A stretch of DNA of 64,000 bases from JBHGYD01 sp041920415 (lineage in GTDB: Bacteria; Bacillota; Bacilli; Bacillales; Anoxybacillaceae). The DNA lies in NCBI GenBank assembly GCA_041920415.1, contig JBHGYD010000015.1, forward strand, positions 1-64,000. Reading direction: 5' to 3'. The translations under genes and the position numbers were made by a program. Under the pieces are notes generated by a model, which was not told the DNA's origin, made no database searches, and saw nothing but the letters and a program-made list of their open reading frames with translations. Of this stretch, positions 51,950 to 60,120 are shown one piece after another (positions within the stretch are counted from its first letter, which is position 1; each line of letters begins with the position of its first letter).

Positions 51950-52233
51950 TGAAAGATTTCGCGATGGTTTTCTTGAAGTTTCCGCTGCAAGTCATCAAGT
52001 GAAGGTACTTCGTTTTCAAACTTGTATGAACCAAGACGAATGAGCGAGTATTCATTGCCTGGATTGAAGACGACTTCGACGATTTCTTCCGTTCCGCAAT
52101 CGATTTCTTGAAAATGGTTTGTGCCTAAAACGCGAACGTCTACTGTTTTATATTTTCCTAATAGGACGTGGTACCCTTCTTTCAACTCATCCGTAAAAAT
52201 CGTTTTCATACTCATTAATTCGTGAACAATCAT
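51931..52233 (-). CDS. Hypothetical protein, 100 aa
   Basis: The product MIVHELMSMKTIFTDELKEG, then YHVLLGKYKTVDVRVLGTNH, is soluble and beta-rich, with the C-terminal YEN-type end LQRKLQENHREIFQGAVSA. I chose the ATG at 52233 because GAGGGAGTG lies 7 nt upstream. The same frame stays open for 84 codons upstream but without a ribosome site, and that part is unlike a real N-terminus. No family is recognised. Confidence 0.55.
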   Translation of the reverse strand: MIVHELMSMKTIFTDELKEGYHVLLGKYKTVDVRVLGTNHFQEIDCGTEEIVEVVFNPGNEYSLIRLGSYKFENEVPSLDDLQRKLQENHREIFQGAVSA

Positions 52234-52590
52234 CTTTGCACTCCCTCGATTCTCATAAGAACTGTTCCATAAAGAATATACTATAAAACGAAAAAAATTG
52301 TGTTCGTTTTCACAAACGTTCAAAAATTTGTCACTTCTTTCTATATGAAAGAGTAAGACACTTTCAATCGGAAGGTGTTTTTTATTGAAGGCTATGTTAA
52401 ATTTCTCTATTGACATCTGGTGTTTACGAACAATTTGGATGGTATTAGTGAGAAAGGTATTTGAGTTGGTTTCGATTTTAAGCATCGAAGTGACAATGAA
52501 ACTGTAAGCAAAATGATTGTAGAAAGTTGTATATTTTCAATCAATCTCACATATGATGTTTAAGAATGTCAATAAAGTGATTGCTTATTC

Positions 52591-52676
52591 TTCAACTCTC
52601 ATGGAAGAACGAATTAACTTCCATCATCTGTGGTGAAGCTCGCTTCATGGTTGGCTAACAGGCAGTAATGTTCAAT
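52591..52676 (+). repeat. Structured repeat, copy B
   Basis: It shows TTCAACTCTCATGGAAG, loop AACGAATTAA, CTTCCAT, then CATCTGTGGTGAAGCTCGC, TTCATGGTTGGCTAACAGGC. The stem ATGGAAG/CTTCCAT is perfect, and TGAAGC/GCTTCA forms a second hairpin. It lies 93 bp before the GNAT gene, in the same orientation as copy C after it. Confidence 0.7.
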
Positions 52677-52768
52677 AAATTGTTTGTTATAATGTCTAAC
52701 ATACTTGTTGTGCGAGAAAATTTCTTCGTCTATATTAGGTGGATATATCATACCAAATTGAGGTGTTT

Positions 52769-53278
52769 GTGTTGTTTGGTGATGTGAAAATTGAAGAATT
52801 AAAATCAATTGGAGAACATATTGATAAGCTTTCAGAACTTCTGGTAAAGGTAGTAGAGGATGGTGCGTCAATTGGTTTTCTACCGCCAATGAAACTTTCA
52901 GAGGCGAAAAAATATTGGGAAAACGTATTAACCCCTGAAGTGATTCTATTTGTCGCTAAAATAAACAATCAGATAGTCGGAAGTGTACAGTTACATTTAT
53001 GCACTAAGCAGAACGGTGGTCATAGAGCCGAAATCGCAAAATTAATGACACACCCTAATTATCGACGTAATGGTATCGGTCGATCACTAATGCAAAAGGT
53101 TGAAGAAAGAGCAAAACAAGAAGGTAGGTCTCTTTTAGTTCTCGATACAAGAGAAGGAGACCCTTCTAATCACCTCTATACTTCAGTAGGTTTTGTTGAA
53201 GCGGGACGAATCCCTAACTATGCCAAGTCAGCAAATGGGGAACTACATACAACTGTTTTTTATTATAAATCTTTTTAA
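52769..53278 (+). CDS. GNAT-family N-acetyltransferase
   Basis: This is a GCN5-like acetyl-CoA-dependent acetyltransferase. The acetyl-CoA loop is THPNYRRNGIGRSLMQKVEE at about residue 108, followed by VLDTREGDPSNHLYTSVGFV. It is about 170 aa. The start is uncertain: GAGGTG at 52760-52765 favours GTG 52769 or TTG 52772, and a longer frame begins at 52739. It could acetylate an antibiotic or a small amine; the exact substrate is unknown. Copies B and C of a structured repeat flank it on both sides. Confidence 0.8.
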   Translation: MLFGDVKIEELKSIGEHIDKLSELLVKVVEDGASIGFLPPMKLSEAKKYWENVLTPEVILFVAKINNQIVGSVQLHLCTKQNGGHRAEIAKLMTHPNYRRNGIGRSLMQKVEERAKQEGRSLLVLDTREGDPSNHLYTSVGFVEAGRIPNYAKSANGELHTTVFYYKSF

Positions 53279-53418
53279 CTTAACCATAGTTAATTGCTAA
53301 TGGAATTATAAAAATGGAAGCATCTAATTTTCGATACCTTTTGGAAATTTAAAAGGTTTTATGCATAATATTATCATCTTACATCTTCAACTATCCTGAA
53401 AATTAATATTTTCACCCT

Positions 53419-53530
53419 TCTGATGGTGCCGCAACTATGCGGCATGGTTGTCTCCCATGGAAGAACGAATTGCCTTCCATCATCTTTGGTGCCGTGAAGC
53501 GATGCATGGGTGGCTAATGGGTAGCATCAG
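53419..53530 (+). repeat. Structured repeat, copy C, preceded by a partial copy
   Basis: The full copy (53447-53530) shows TCTCCCATGGAAG, loop AACGAATTGC, CTTCCAT, CATCTTTGGTGCCGTGAAGC, GATGCATGGGTGGCTAATGG. Just before it, 53419-53450 has GATGGTGCCGCAACTATGCG then GCATGGTTG, which resembles the second half of another copy with its own hairpin GCCGC/GCGGC. Confidence 0.65.
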
Positions 53531-53544
53531 TTAAATAAAGCAAA

Positions 53545-53577
53545 ATGAAGACCTTCGAATCGAAGGTCTTCATTTTT
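53545..53577 (+). terminator. Rho-independent terminator
   Basis: ATGAAGACCTTCG at 53545-53557 pairs with CGAAGGTCTTCAT at 53561-53573 around AAT, followed by T residues. It ends the GNAT region and precedes the MFS gene. Confidence 0.8.
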
Positions 53578-53732
53578 AATGTAAAATCAACAATATTCAT
53601 TAACATAGCCTATTGAAAAAATAATATGTTAAGAAAAATAATGGTATAATTGGTAAATAGAATTGGATAAAGCAGTGAAGATAAAAAGGGAGTGCCGTAG
53701 CTACAATAGGAATCAGAAATGAGGAAACAACG

Positions 53733-55010
53733 ATGAGAATACGAGATTGGGATCGCAATTTAAAGGTTCGCTTATTTGGCGAAGCGTTAATGAATGTGAC
53801 TTTTTGGATGTTTTTTCCGTTTATGGCTATTTATTTTACGGAATCGTTCGGGAAAGAGCAAGCAGGACTTCTATTAATCTTTTCGCAAATTTTTTCCGTG
53901 ATAGCGAGTTTAATGGGGGGATATTGCGCCGATAAGTTTGGACGAAAGCGAATGATGGTATTATCGGCGTGTGGTCAAGGTCTTGCCTTTTTCTTGTTTG
54001 CACTGGCAAGCTCGCCATGGTTTACATCGCCATTTGTCGGCTTCGTTTGTTTTACGTTGGCAGGAATTTGTGGCTCGTTTTATTGGCCGGCCAGTCAAGC
54101 GATGGTTGCTGATGTTGTGCCGGAAGAACATCGCGGTCATGTGTTTGCGGTGTTTTATACATCAATCAACATTGCCGTTGTGGTTGGACCGATGATCGGT
54201 GGGATGTTTTATGCCGATCATCGCTTTGAATTATTGCTGATCACTTCGTTTTCTGGCTTGCTTTTAGCAACTCTTTTAGCAAAATGGTTGCGTGAAACCG
54301 TACCAGTGCAGCTTGTGGCGGAACAAGGGAGCAGTAAATGGTACGAGTTTATATGGAACCAAATTCGCCAATATGGAATCATTGTGCGCGATCAAACGTT
54401 TTTATTGTTTATAGTGGCGGGAATTCTAGTCGGGCAGACGTTTATGCAGCTCGATTTGTTAATCCCTGTGTATACAAAAGATGTCGTTGACAAGCAAACG
54501 TTATTTTCTTTTGGCGATTGGTCGGTTACATTGAGCGGTGAAAAGGCGTTTGGCTTGCTGATTTCGGAAAATGGGCTTCTTGTTGCTCTATTTACCGTTT
54601 GGGTAACGAGATGGATGGAACGTTATCAAGAACGTTCGGTGTTTATCGGGTCATCGGTTGTGTATGGGATTTCCATTATCTTATTTGGTCAGACGACAAA
54701 AATTTGGGGATTGATTGTTGTGATGGCTGTCTTTACATTTGCAGAATTGATGACAGCAGGCATTCAACAAACATTCATTTCTAAGCTGGCCCCAGAGGAA
54801 ATGCGCGGACAATATTTCGCTGCAGCAAGCTTGCGCTGGACGATTGGTCGAACGCTCGCTCCGCTTTCGATTACAGCGACGCTTTGGTTTGGTTATCAAT
54901 GGACGTTTTTGTTGTTAAGTTTGCTTGCATTTGTAAGTGCATGTTTATACTTCGTGATGTTTCAACGATTGGAAAAACAACAAACAAAACGCACCATACC
55001 GCAATCATAA
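53733..55010 (+). CDS. MFS transporter, multidrug exporter-like
   Basis: It is a 12-helix major facilitator protein of 425 aa. The loop 2-3 motif GGYCADKFGRKRMM is at about residue 63, and the antiporter-type motif INIAVVVGPMIGG is at about 148. The C-terminal half has the expected second bundle (LASVSACLYFV-like end). It probably exports drugs or metabolites by proton exchange. AGGAAAC is a modest ribosome site. It is the first gene of a run with the histidine phosphatase, although a strong hairpin separates them. Confidence 0.85.
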   Translation: MRIRDWDRNLKVRLFGEALMNVTFWMFFPFMAIYFTESFGKEQAGLLLIFSQIFSVIASLMGGYCADKFGRKRMMVLSACGQGLAFFLFALASSPWFTSPFVGFVCFTLAGICGSFYWPASQAMVADVVPEEHRGHVFAVFYTSINIAVVVGPMIGGMFYADHRFELLLITSFSGLLLATLLAKWLRETVPVQLVAEQGSSKWYEFIWNQIRQYGIIVRDQTFLLFIVAGILVGQTFMQLDLLIPVYTKDVVDKQTLFSFGDWSVTLSGEKAFGLLISENGLLVALFTVWVTRWMERYQERSVFIGSSVVYGISIILFGQTTKIWGLIVVMAVFTFAELMTAGIQQTFISKLAPEEMRGQYFAAASLRWTIGRTLAPLSITATLWFGYQWTFLLLSLLAFVSACLYFVMFQRLEKQQTKRTIPQS

Positions 55011-55032
55011 GAAAAGCGGAATCAGCGCGATT

Positions 55033-55070
55033 AGCTCTCGAAGCGAAATGTCTTGCGCTTCGAGGGAGCT
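55033..55070 (+). repeat. Strong hairpin without a T tract
   Basis: AGCTCTCGAAGCG at 55033-55045 pairs with CGCTTCGAGGGAGCT at 55056-55070 with one small bulge. No T run follows, so it is not a typical terminator; it may stabilise or process the mRNA between the MFS and phosphatase genes, or be an extragenic repeat. Confidence 0.45.
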
Positions 55071-55140
55071 GGTTTGGTCAAAGAGAAGCTAGACAATATG
55101 AAAAGAAAGCTGCTTTTATTTATGTTTAGGGGGGATGTAG

Positions 55141-55713
55141 ATGGAAATCACGTTGATTCGGCACGGAAAATCTCAATGGCAAGAACATCGTTGGATGCGC
55201 CCCGCTGAGTTTGCGAAATGGGTGGAAAACTATGATGCACACCGCATATGTGAAGATGATGAGATTCCTCAAGCAACGTTAGAAAAAGTAAAAAATGCGA
55301 ACGTGGTCATCACCAGTACATTGCCGCGGGCAATCCATTCGGCTGAGCGGTTATGCCCCTCTTGTATAATCGAAACAAACGAGTTGTTTCGTGAAGTAGC
55401 GACACCGATTCCGTTTTCCAACATCCCTTTCATCCCGTTACCGACTCACGTATGGCTCATATTCGCGCGAATGTGTTGGCTGTGTGGCTATGCTTGCGAT
55501 GTTGAATCATATCCACAAGCAAAGGAGCGGGCAAAGAAAGCCGCGGATGTATTGATTGAATATGCGGGAACGTACGGGACTGTCGCTGTTGTTGGACATG
55601 GATGGTTCAATCGGTTGGTAGGAAAACAATTGCAGAAAAAAGGCTGGAAACGCACAACGGGAGAAAGTGCAAAACATTGGCATGCGGTTTCTTATACCTT
55701 TTATAATAAATAA
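55141..55713 (+). CDS. Histidine phosphatase family protein
   Basis: It begins MEITLIRHGKSQW, the RHG phospho-histidine motif of the phosphoglycerate-mutase-like family. The second catalytic histidine is in VAVVGHGWFNRLVGKQL at about residue 160. It is 190 aa. Substrate unknown; members act on many phospho-compounds. GGGGGGATGT precedes the ATG. Confidence 0.85.
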   Translation: MEITLIRHGKSQWQEHRWMRPAEFAKWVENYDAHRICEDDEIPQATLEKVKNANVVITSTLPRAIHSAERLCPSCIIETNELFREVATPIPFSNIPFIPLPTHVWLIFARMCWLCGYACDVESYPQAKERAKKAADVLIEYAGTYGTVAVVGHGWFNRLVGKQLQKKGWKRTTGESAKHWHAVSYTFYNK

Positions 55714-55837
55714 AGATGCCGTGTTTGGCTCGGTGTGTACGAAGGCCGGTTGTTTCATTAACATATTTTCCCTGTTTCTGTCATAAAGATGAACTAGGAA
55801 ACGTTGACGGAATGTAGAACGGGAGAGGGGAAGATAG

Positions 55838-56623
55838 GTGAAACAGAATGCAACACACGAGACGAACACCGATGAGACGATAGTGTCAGCACACTCAAAC
55901 GATGAAGCGGAAATGATCGCAAACCAAGAATACGCGGTACAAGCGCGCTATAAGCAGCGGAAACAAGCGCGTTTTTTTGCGCAACATCGACGGTACCTTC
56001 GACCGCTTTTGCTTATTGCTGTTATTGTTGCTGTTTTTTGGCTTGTAGGTGTCGGGATAGTGAAAGGGTACGGGGCGCTTAAAAACGCAGCGGGCAAAGA
56101 AGTGGCGATCATGCGCTTTGAACAAGCGTTAAAAGAAAGAGATATCGCTGCATTAAAACGTTATGTACGAATGCCTGACGAAACGATGTCGGTTGACAAA
56201 ACGACATTTGCCCCGCTTTTTGCGTATTTAGATGCGCATCCACAAGCGTACAAGACGCTTCATCGTGATTTAGAGCAGCAATGGAACAATAAACATGTGT
56301 ACATAAAAGGATTGACATCGCAACCGCCGATTTTTTCGATGGAAGTATATGAGAAACAATTTTTTTTGTTCAATCAATATATGTTTGAACCAACATTATA
56401 CTCCTTAATCGTTCATGTCGAAGGGGAAGATGTCACCTTATTTGTGAATGGGAAAAAAGTTCAAGGAGAGGTCACAAAAGAGCCGTTCTCACAAAAACTC
56501 GGTTCATATCTTCCTGGTATGTATGAAATTACAGCTGTGAGAAAAGAAGGAGAAGAAACCGTAAAGGAAACGAAAAAAGTTGTTTTATTTGGCGGGAAAA
56601 GAGTACATGAAGTTCATTTTTGA
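55838..56623 (+). CDS. TcaA-like membrane-anchored protein
   Basis: The N-terminal 50 residues are charged (ARYKQRKQARFFAQHRRYLR), followed by one membrane helix (PLLLIAVIVAVFWLVGVGIV). The outer part resembles the TcaA second and third domains: FEQALKERDIAALKRYV, MEVYEKQFFLFNQYMFE, and VTLFVNGKKVQGEV. It is 261 aa, type II membrane topology. TcaA-type proteins are linked to cell-wall stress and glycopeptide response, but here function is inferred. The start is GTG 55838 after GAGGGGAAG. Confidence 0.65.
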   Translation: MKQNATHETNTDETIVSAHSNDEAEMIANQEYAVQARYKQRKQARFFAQHRRYLRPLLLIAVIVAVFWLVGVGIVKGYGALKNAAGKEVAIMRFEQALKERDIAALKRYVRMPDETMSVDKTTFAPLFAYLDAHPQAYKTLHRDLEQQWNNKHVYIKGLTSQPPIFSMEVYEKQFFLFNQYMFEPTLYSLIVHVEGEDVTLFVNGKKVQGEVTKEPFSQKLGSYLPGMYEITAVRKEGEETVKETKKVVLFGGKRVHEVHF

Positions 56624-56627
56624 ACGT

Positions 56628-56659
56628 AAGGAGATCCTCGGAAAAAGCAGGATCTCCTT
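56628..56659. terminator. Convergent terminator
   Basis: AAGGAGATCCT at 56628-56638 pairs with AGGATCTCCTT at 56649-56659. It lies between the TcaA-like gene and the minus-strand SIMPL gene and could serve both. Confidence 0.7.
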
Positions 56660-56665
56660 GTTTCG

Positions 56666-57352
56666 TTAATACGTAAATACCGCTTGGACGATTGCGGTAA
56701 TAATAATATCTTGCGCTTGAATCGGGGGCGTGGTTTGTTGTTCGGCAAGCACCATCGTCGTACGAGGCGAAGGAGGGACAATCGTGGATATGCTTTCTTC
56801 TTTCATTTGAATCGGAATTTCATGGAGAGGAATGCCGATCGCGCGGGCGATAACGACCGCTTTTTCTTGGGCGTTTTTTACTGCTTTCGCTAAGGCCTGT
56901 TGGTAATAAGGCTGTTCATTAGCGAGTTTAAATTGAATATGGCGCGCAATGTTCGCGCCGCTGGCCACTGCGGTTTCGTAAATGTGGCCTACTTTTTTCA
57001 CGTCTTTTACGGTAATGTCAAAAATGTGCTCGACTTCGTATCCGGCTAACAGCGCCGTTGTATTCGTATAGTTATATTTTGGATAAATGGAAAAAGAGGC
57101 GGTATCAATATCTTCGTCGCGAACGCCAATGGCTTGTAATGCTTGAATCATCGTATTTGCTCGTCTGGCATTTTCCGAAAGCGCTTCTTGGGCATTCGTA
57201 TGTTCGGTGCGGATACCGAGTGTAATGATTACGGTATCTGGTTTGACGGTGAACGTTCCTTGTCCGGTGACGGTAATCGTTTGGAGTGATGATTGGACAG
57301 CTGGCGGTGTGGCTTGTTGTGAATAGTATGGATGCATACGCCAATCATGCAT
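56666..57352 (-). CDS. SIMPL (DUF541) domain protein
   Basis: The core has TITVTGQGTFTVKPDTVIIT at about residue 24 and ANTMIQALQAIGVRDEDIDT, the pattern of DUF541/SIMPL proteins. It is 228 aa from ATG 57352, chosen because GAGGTGG is 6 nt upstream; the frame is open further up without a signal. Unlike many relatives it lacks a clear signal peptide; the first 15 residues are MHDWRMHPYYSQQAT. Function is unknown in bacilli. A small gene of 49 aa lies just upstream in the same direction. Confidence 0.8.
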   Translation of the reverse strand: MHDWRMHPYYSQQATPPAVQSSLQTITVTGQGTFTVKPDTVIITLGIRTEHTNAQEALSENARRANTMIQALQAIGVRDEDIDTASFSIYPKYNYTNTTALLAGYEVEHIFDITVKDVKKVGHIYETAVASGANIARHIQFKLANEQPYYQQALAKAVKNAQEKAVVIARAIGIPLHEIPIQMKEESISTIVPPSPRTTMVLAEQQTTPPIQAQDIIITAIVQAVFTY

Positions 57353-57368
57353 AGGACCACCTCTTTCA

Positions 57369-57518
57369 TTAAGCTGCTTTATGGCGATCGTCTTCGTCAA
57401 GAAGATACGTTTGTTTCAAGTCCCAATAATATACCCGCGGCAATCCAACGTAACACCAATATTCTTTTAATAATGTAATGCCGACAAAATAAACCATTTG
57501 CCAATCGATGTGTTTCAT
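57369..57518 (-). CDS. Small protein of 49 aa upstream of the SIMPL gene
   Basis: The product is MKHIDWQMVYFVGITLLKEY, then WCYVGLPRVYYWDLKQTYLL, DEDDRHKAA. GAGGAG lies 9 nt before the ATG on the minus strand, and it stops 16 nt before the SIMPL start, so the two genes are co-transcribed. It has one amphipathic, aromatic-rich segment (VYFVGITLLKEYWCYV) that could sit in or on the membrane, and an acidic tail. I know no family for it. Confidence 0.6.
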   Translation of the reverse strand: MKHIDWQMVYFVGITLLKEYWCYVGLPRVYYWDLKQTYLLDEDDRHKAA

Positions 57519-57678
57519 GACATTCATCTCCTCACACAAATTCTCTTTTTACAGCATATTCACCCTCAAAGTTGTCTTATGACGTACATGAAATGAAACG
57601 AAATGAACGGTTAAAACGTATGAAAGAAAGAGGACATGCTATAATGAAAGTAAATGGTTTGCGAGGAAGGGATGAACA

Positions 57679-58344
57679 ATGAAAAAGTTTTTCATGACAC
57701 TATGGCGTTTGTTCGTTTCGTGGAATGTCGGTCTTGTTGTGGCAATTGTCACGTTTTTTCTGTTTGACTATCAATTTTTTCTTTCATTTTTATCAGGGAC
57801 GGCGGTTATGTTTATCACATCAGCGTATATGAAACGAAAGGCGAATCGAATCGCGGCGGTCGATCTTTTAAAAGAAGAAAAAGATTATATACGCACGCAG
57901 CTGATGGAAGCACGGAAAAAATGGAAACGGATGCGCCGGGCGCGGTTGAAAGTCCGTTCGCTGGTGATGTGGCAAAAAATTTCACGCGTTTGTACGGCCG
58001 TCGAGAAAATGATGGAGGCAGTTCGACAACATCCACACCAATTTCGCGCGGCGCAGTCGTTTTTTATGAATGAATTGGATTTAGCGGTGACGATCATTGA
58101 AAAGTATGTGTATTTAGTCAATCAACCTGTTCGAAATGAAGAGATGAAGGAAGCGCTGCATCGGACAGAAATGCTTCTTGATGAGCTGGCGAGCTCGGCA
58201 GAACAACGATTGCTGGAAATTCTTTCGAACGATGTGTTCGATTTAAAGATTGACACAAAATTACTGGAGCAGTCGTTAGAACAACAGAAACAATCGGAGA
58301 CGATGGAATGGAGAAAGGAGAAGGAATATGAAACCGTTCGATAA
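57679..58344 (+). CDS. xpaC: XpaC-like protein
   Basis: Two membrane segments near the N-terminus (SWNVGLVVAIVTFFLFDYQF, FFLSFLSGTAVMFITSAYMK) are followed by a basic, helical part (RKKWKRMRRARLKVRSLVMW) and a long coiled region. The length (221 aa) and its overlap with a telA gene match the xpaC-yaaN pair, annotated as 5-bromo-4-chloroindolyl phosphate hydrolysis proteins. Overlap with telA is 17 bp. GAGGAAGG precedes the ATG. Confidence 0.8.
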   Translation: MKKFFMTLWRLFVSWNVGLVVAIVTFFLFDYQFFLSFLSGTAVMFITSAYMKRKANRIAAVDLLKEEKDYIRTQLMEARKKWKRMRRARLKVRSLVMWQKISRVCTAVEKMMEAVRQHPHQFRAAQSFFMNELDLAVTIIEKYVYLVNQPVRNEEMKEALHRTEMLLDELASSAEQRLLEILSNDVFDLKIDTKLLEQSLEQQKQSETMEWRKEKEYETVR

Positions 58345-59503
58345 CGCGCCATCGAATGAACAAGATTGGACAAGCTCGCTCGATTCGTTATTAGAAAATC
58401 CGTTTGCTTTACCAATGGAAGCGGAAACTACACTGGTTGAAGGTGAAAAGCAACCGCCAAAACTGATTGATACATTAAAACAAGAGCATCGCGAAAAAGC
58501 GCTTCAGCTTTCCAAGCAAATTGACCCACGCAATCAACAAGCGATCATCCAATACGGGGTTGCCGCGCAGGCGGAGCTGTCGAAGTTTTCGCATGCGATT
58601 CTTAATCATGTACAAACGAAAAACGCCGGGCCTGTTGGTGAAGTTATTAGCGAACTAATGACAAAAATCAAGGAAGTCAACCCAGATGATTTACTTTCGG
58701 CAAAAAAGGGGATTTTTTCTCGTTTATTTAGCTCCATGTCAAAATCGCTGCAAGGAATGGTTGCGAAATACCAAAAAATCGGCGTTGAAATTGATAAAAT
58801 TGCTGATCAGCTAGAAAAACACCGTCAATTATTGTTTCGCGATATCATGATGTTAGAAACGTTATACGAAAAAAATAAGGAATATTTTGATGCGCTCAAT
58901 ATTTATATTGCTGCTGCAGAGCTGAAATTAGAAGAATTGCGAACAACGATCATCCCCGAGCAAAAAGCAAAAGCGGAACGTTCTGGAAATCAAATGGATA
59001 TGCAAGAAGTCAATGATCTGATGCAATTTGCCGATCGTTTGGAAAAACGGATTCATGATTTAAAATTAAGCCGCCAAATTACGATTCAAACAGCCCCGCA
59101 AATTCGCATGATTCAACACATGAACCAAACGTTAGTCGAGCGAATTCAGTCATCGGTGTTAACAGCGATTCCGCTTTGGAAAAACCAAGTCGTGATCGCT
59201 CTCACATTATTCCGGCAGAAAAAAGCGGTAGAGGCGCAAAAACAAGTGACACAAACAACGAATGATTTACTTCTTCGCAATTCGGAAATGCTGAAAATCA
59301 ACAGTATCGAAGTCGCGAAAGAAAATGAACGTGGGTTAGTGGACATCGAAACGTTAAAGAAAACACAAGAAAACTTAATTACTACATTGGAAGAAACGTT
59401 AAAAATTCAACAAGAAGGGCGCCTCAAGCGCCAACAAGTCGAGCGCGAATTAGTAACGATGGAAGAACAATTAAAGAAAACGTTATTGTCGATGAAAAAA
59501 TAA
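58328..59503 (+). CDS. TelA-like toxic anion resistance protein
   Basis: It is a soluble, largely helical 391-aa protein of the TelA/KlaA family. Typical stretches are GPVGEVISELMTKIKEVNPD, FDALNIYIAAAELKLEELRT, and ETLKIQQEGRLKRQQVEREL near the end. Family members are linked to tellurite and other toxic-agent resistance. It is translationally coupled to xpaC and ends right at a strong terminator. Confidence 0.88.
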   Translation: MKPFDNAPSNEQDWTSSLDSLLENPFALPMEAETTLVEGEKQPPKLIDTLKQEHREKALQLSKQIDPRNQQAIIQYGVAAQAELSKFSHAILNHVQTKNAGPVGEVISELMTKIKEVNPDDLLSAKKGIFSRLFSSMSKSLQGMVAKYQKIGVEIDKIADQLEKHRQLLFRDIMMLETLYEKNKEYFDALNIYIAAAELKLEELRTTIIPEQKAKAERSGNQMDMQEVNDLMQFADRLEKRIHDLKLSRQITIQTAPQIRMIQHMNQTLVERIQSSVLTAIPLWKNQVVIALTLFRQKKAVEAQKQVTQTTNDLLLRNSEMLKINSIEVAKENERGLVDIETLKKTQENLITTLEETLKIQQEGRLKRQQVERELVTMEEQLKKTLLSMKK

Positions 59504-59504
59504 T

Positions 59505-59539
59505 GAAAAGAAGGCTGACTTCAAGTCAGCCTTCTTTTC
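59505..59539 (+). terminator. Terminator of xpaC-telA
   Basis: A perfect 17-bp stem, GAAAAGAAGGCTGACTT at 59505-59521 with 59523-59539 and a one-base loop centre. It begins 2 nt after the telA stop codon, with T residues in the 3' arm. Confidence 0.85.
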
Positions 59540-59587
59540 ATCAAGCGAATGTGAACGCAATGAAGTGTCTCATCGTGTTTTTGCGCA

Positions 59588-59710
59588 TTAATCCGCTGGT
59601 TGATTTGGTCCTTCTAATTTCTTATCCCCATATCCTGTTTTTGGTTTCATCTCTTTTTCCGACTGTCTATTCTGATGTTCTAAACGGCGTTCATGGTTGT
59701 TTTTTTTCAT
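59588..59710 (-). CDS. Possible small protein of 40 aa
   Basis: On the minus strand ATG 59710 gives MKKNNHERRLEHQNRQSEKE, then MKPKTGYGDKKLEGPNQPAD. The composition (very hydrophilic, no cysteine) and the ending KKLEGPNQPAD resemble small spore-associated or conserved hypothetical proteins of Bacillus. A good ribosome site is not clear (AAAGGATG is 15 nt away). I would call it plausible only. Confidence 0.4.
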   Translation of the reverse strand: MKKNNHERRLEHQNRQSEKEMKPKTGYGDKKLEGPNQPAD

Positions 59711-60120
59711 CACTCTTCATCCTTTCCAAACATGTTTTCAACGGTTAGTTTGCCTTTTTTTCGTTTTTATATTTAGTGAAAAATTGGAATGTAAGCATCA
59801 AACATGAGCGCGTTCGTGATTGACAAAGCAGAAGAGGGATTTTCTGTTGAATGTAAGTTTCTGATGAAGTATCAACAATAAACAGAAAACGTGCAACTTG
59901 CCGAAAGAAGCTGCGAGCCGTCTGACGATCATCGTTCTTAGTAACGAAATGATGCCGATATGGAACGGTAGAAGAGGTTATTGTCGATGTAGAAAGATCC
60001 ACAAAAAGAAAGCAAATTATGCTTACAACATGTCAAGATGATGAAAAGAGTCTTGACGTCGTTTTTATGAAGCGTTTTATAATAGAGCTTGTACATGTTT
60101 ATTCGGGGGAGAGAACGAGA
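59711..60120. other. Gene-poor stretch
   Basis: No gene with start signals is evident. A minus-strand open frame of 85 codons at 59745-60002 has no ribosome site or family features and is likely chance. The EamA gene's own open frame also runs upstream of its proper start here. Confidence 0.4.

Noticed and set aside
52234..52485. N-terminal extension of the minus-strand hypothetical gene
   Set aside because: The frame is open but lacks a ribosome site, while a strong site supports the start at 52233.
59745..60002. 85-codon minus-strand frame before the EamA gene
   Set aside because: No start signal; the residue pattern is not protein-like enough to call.
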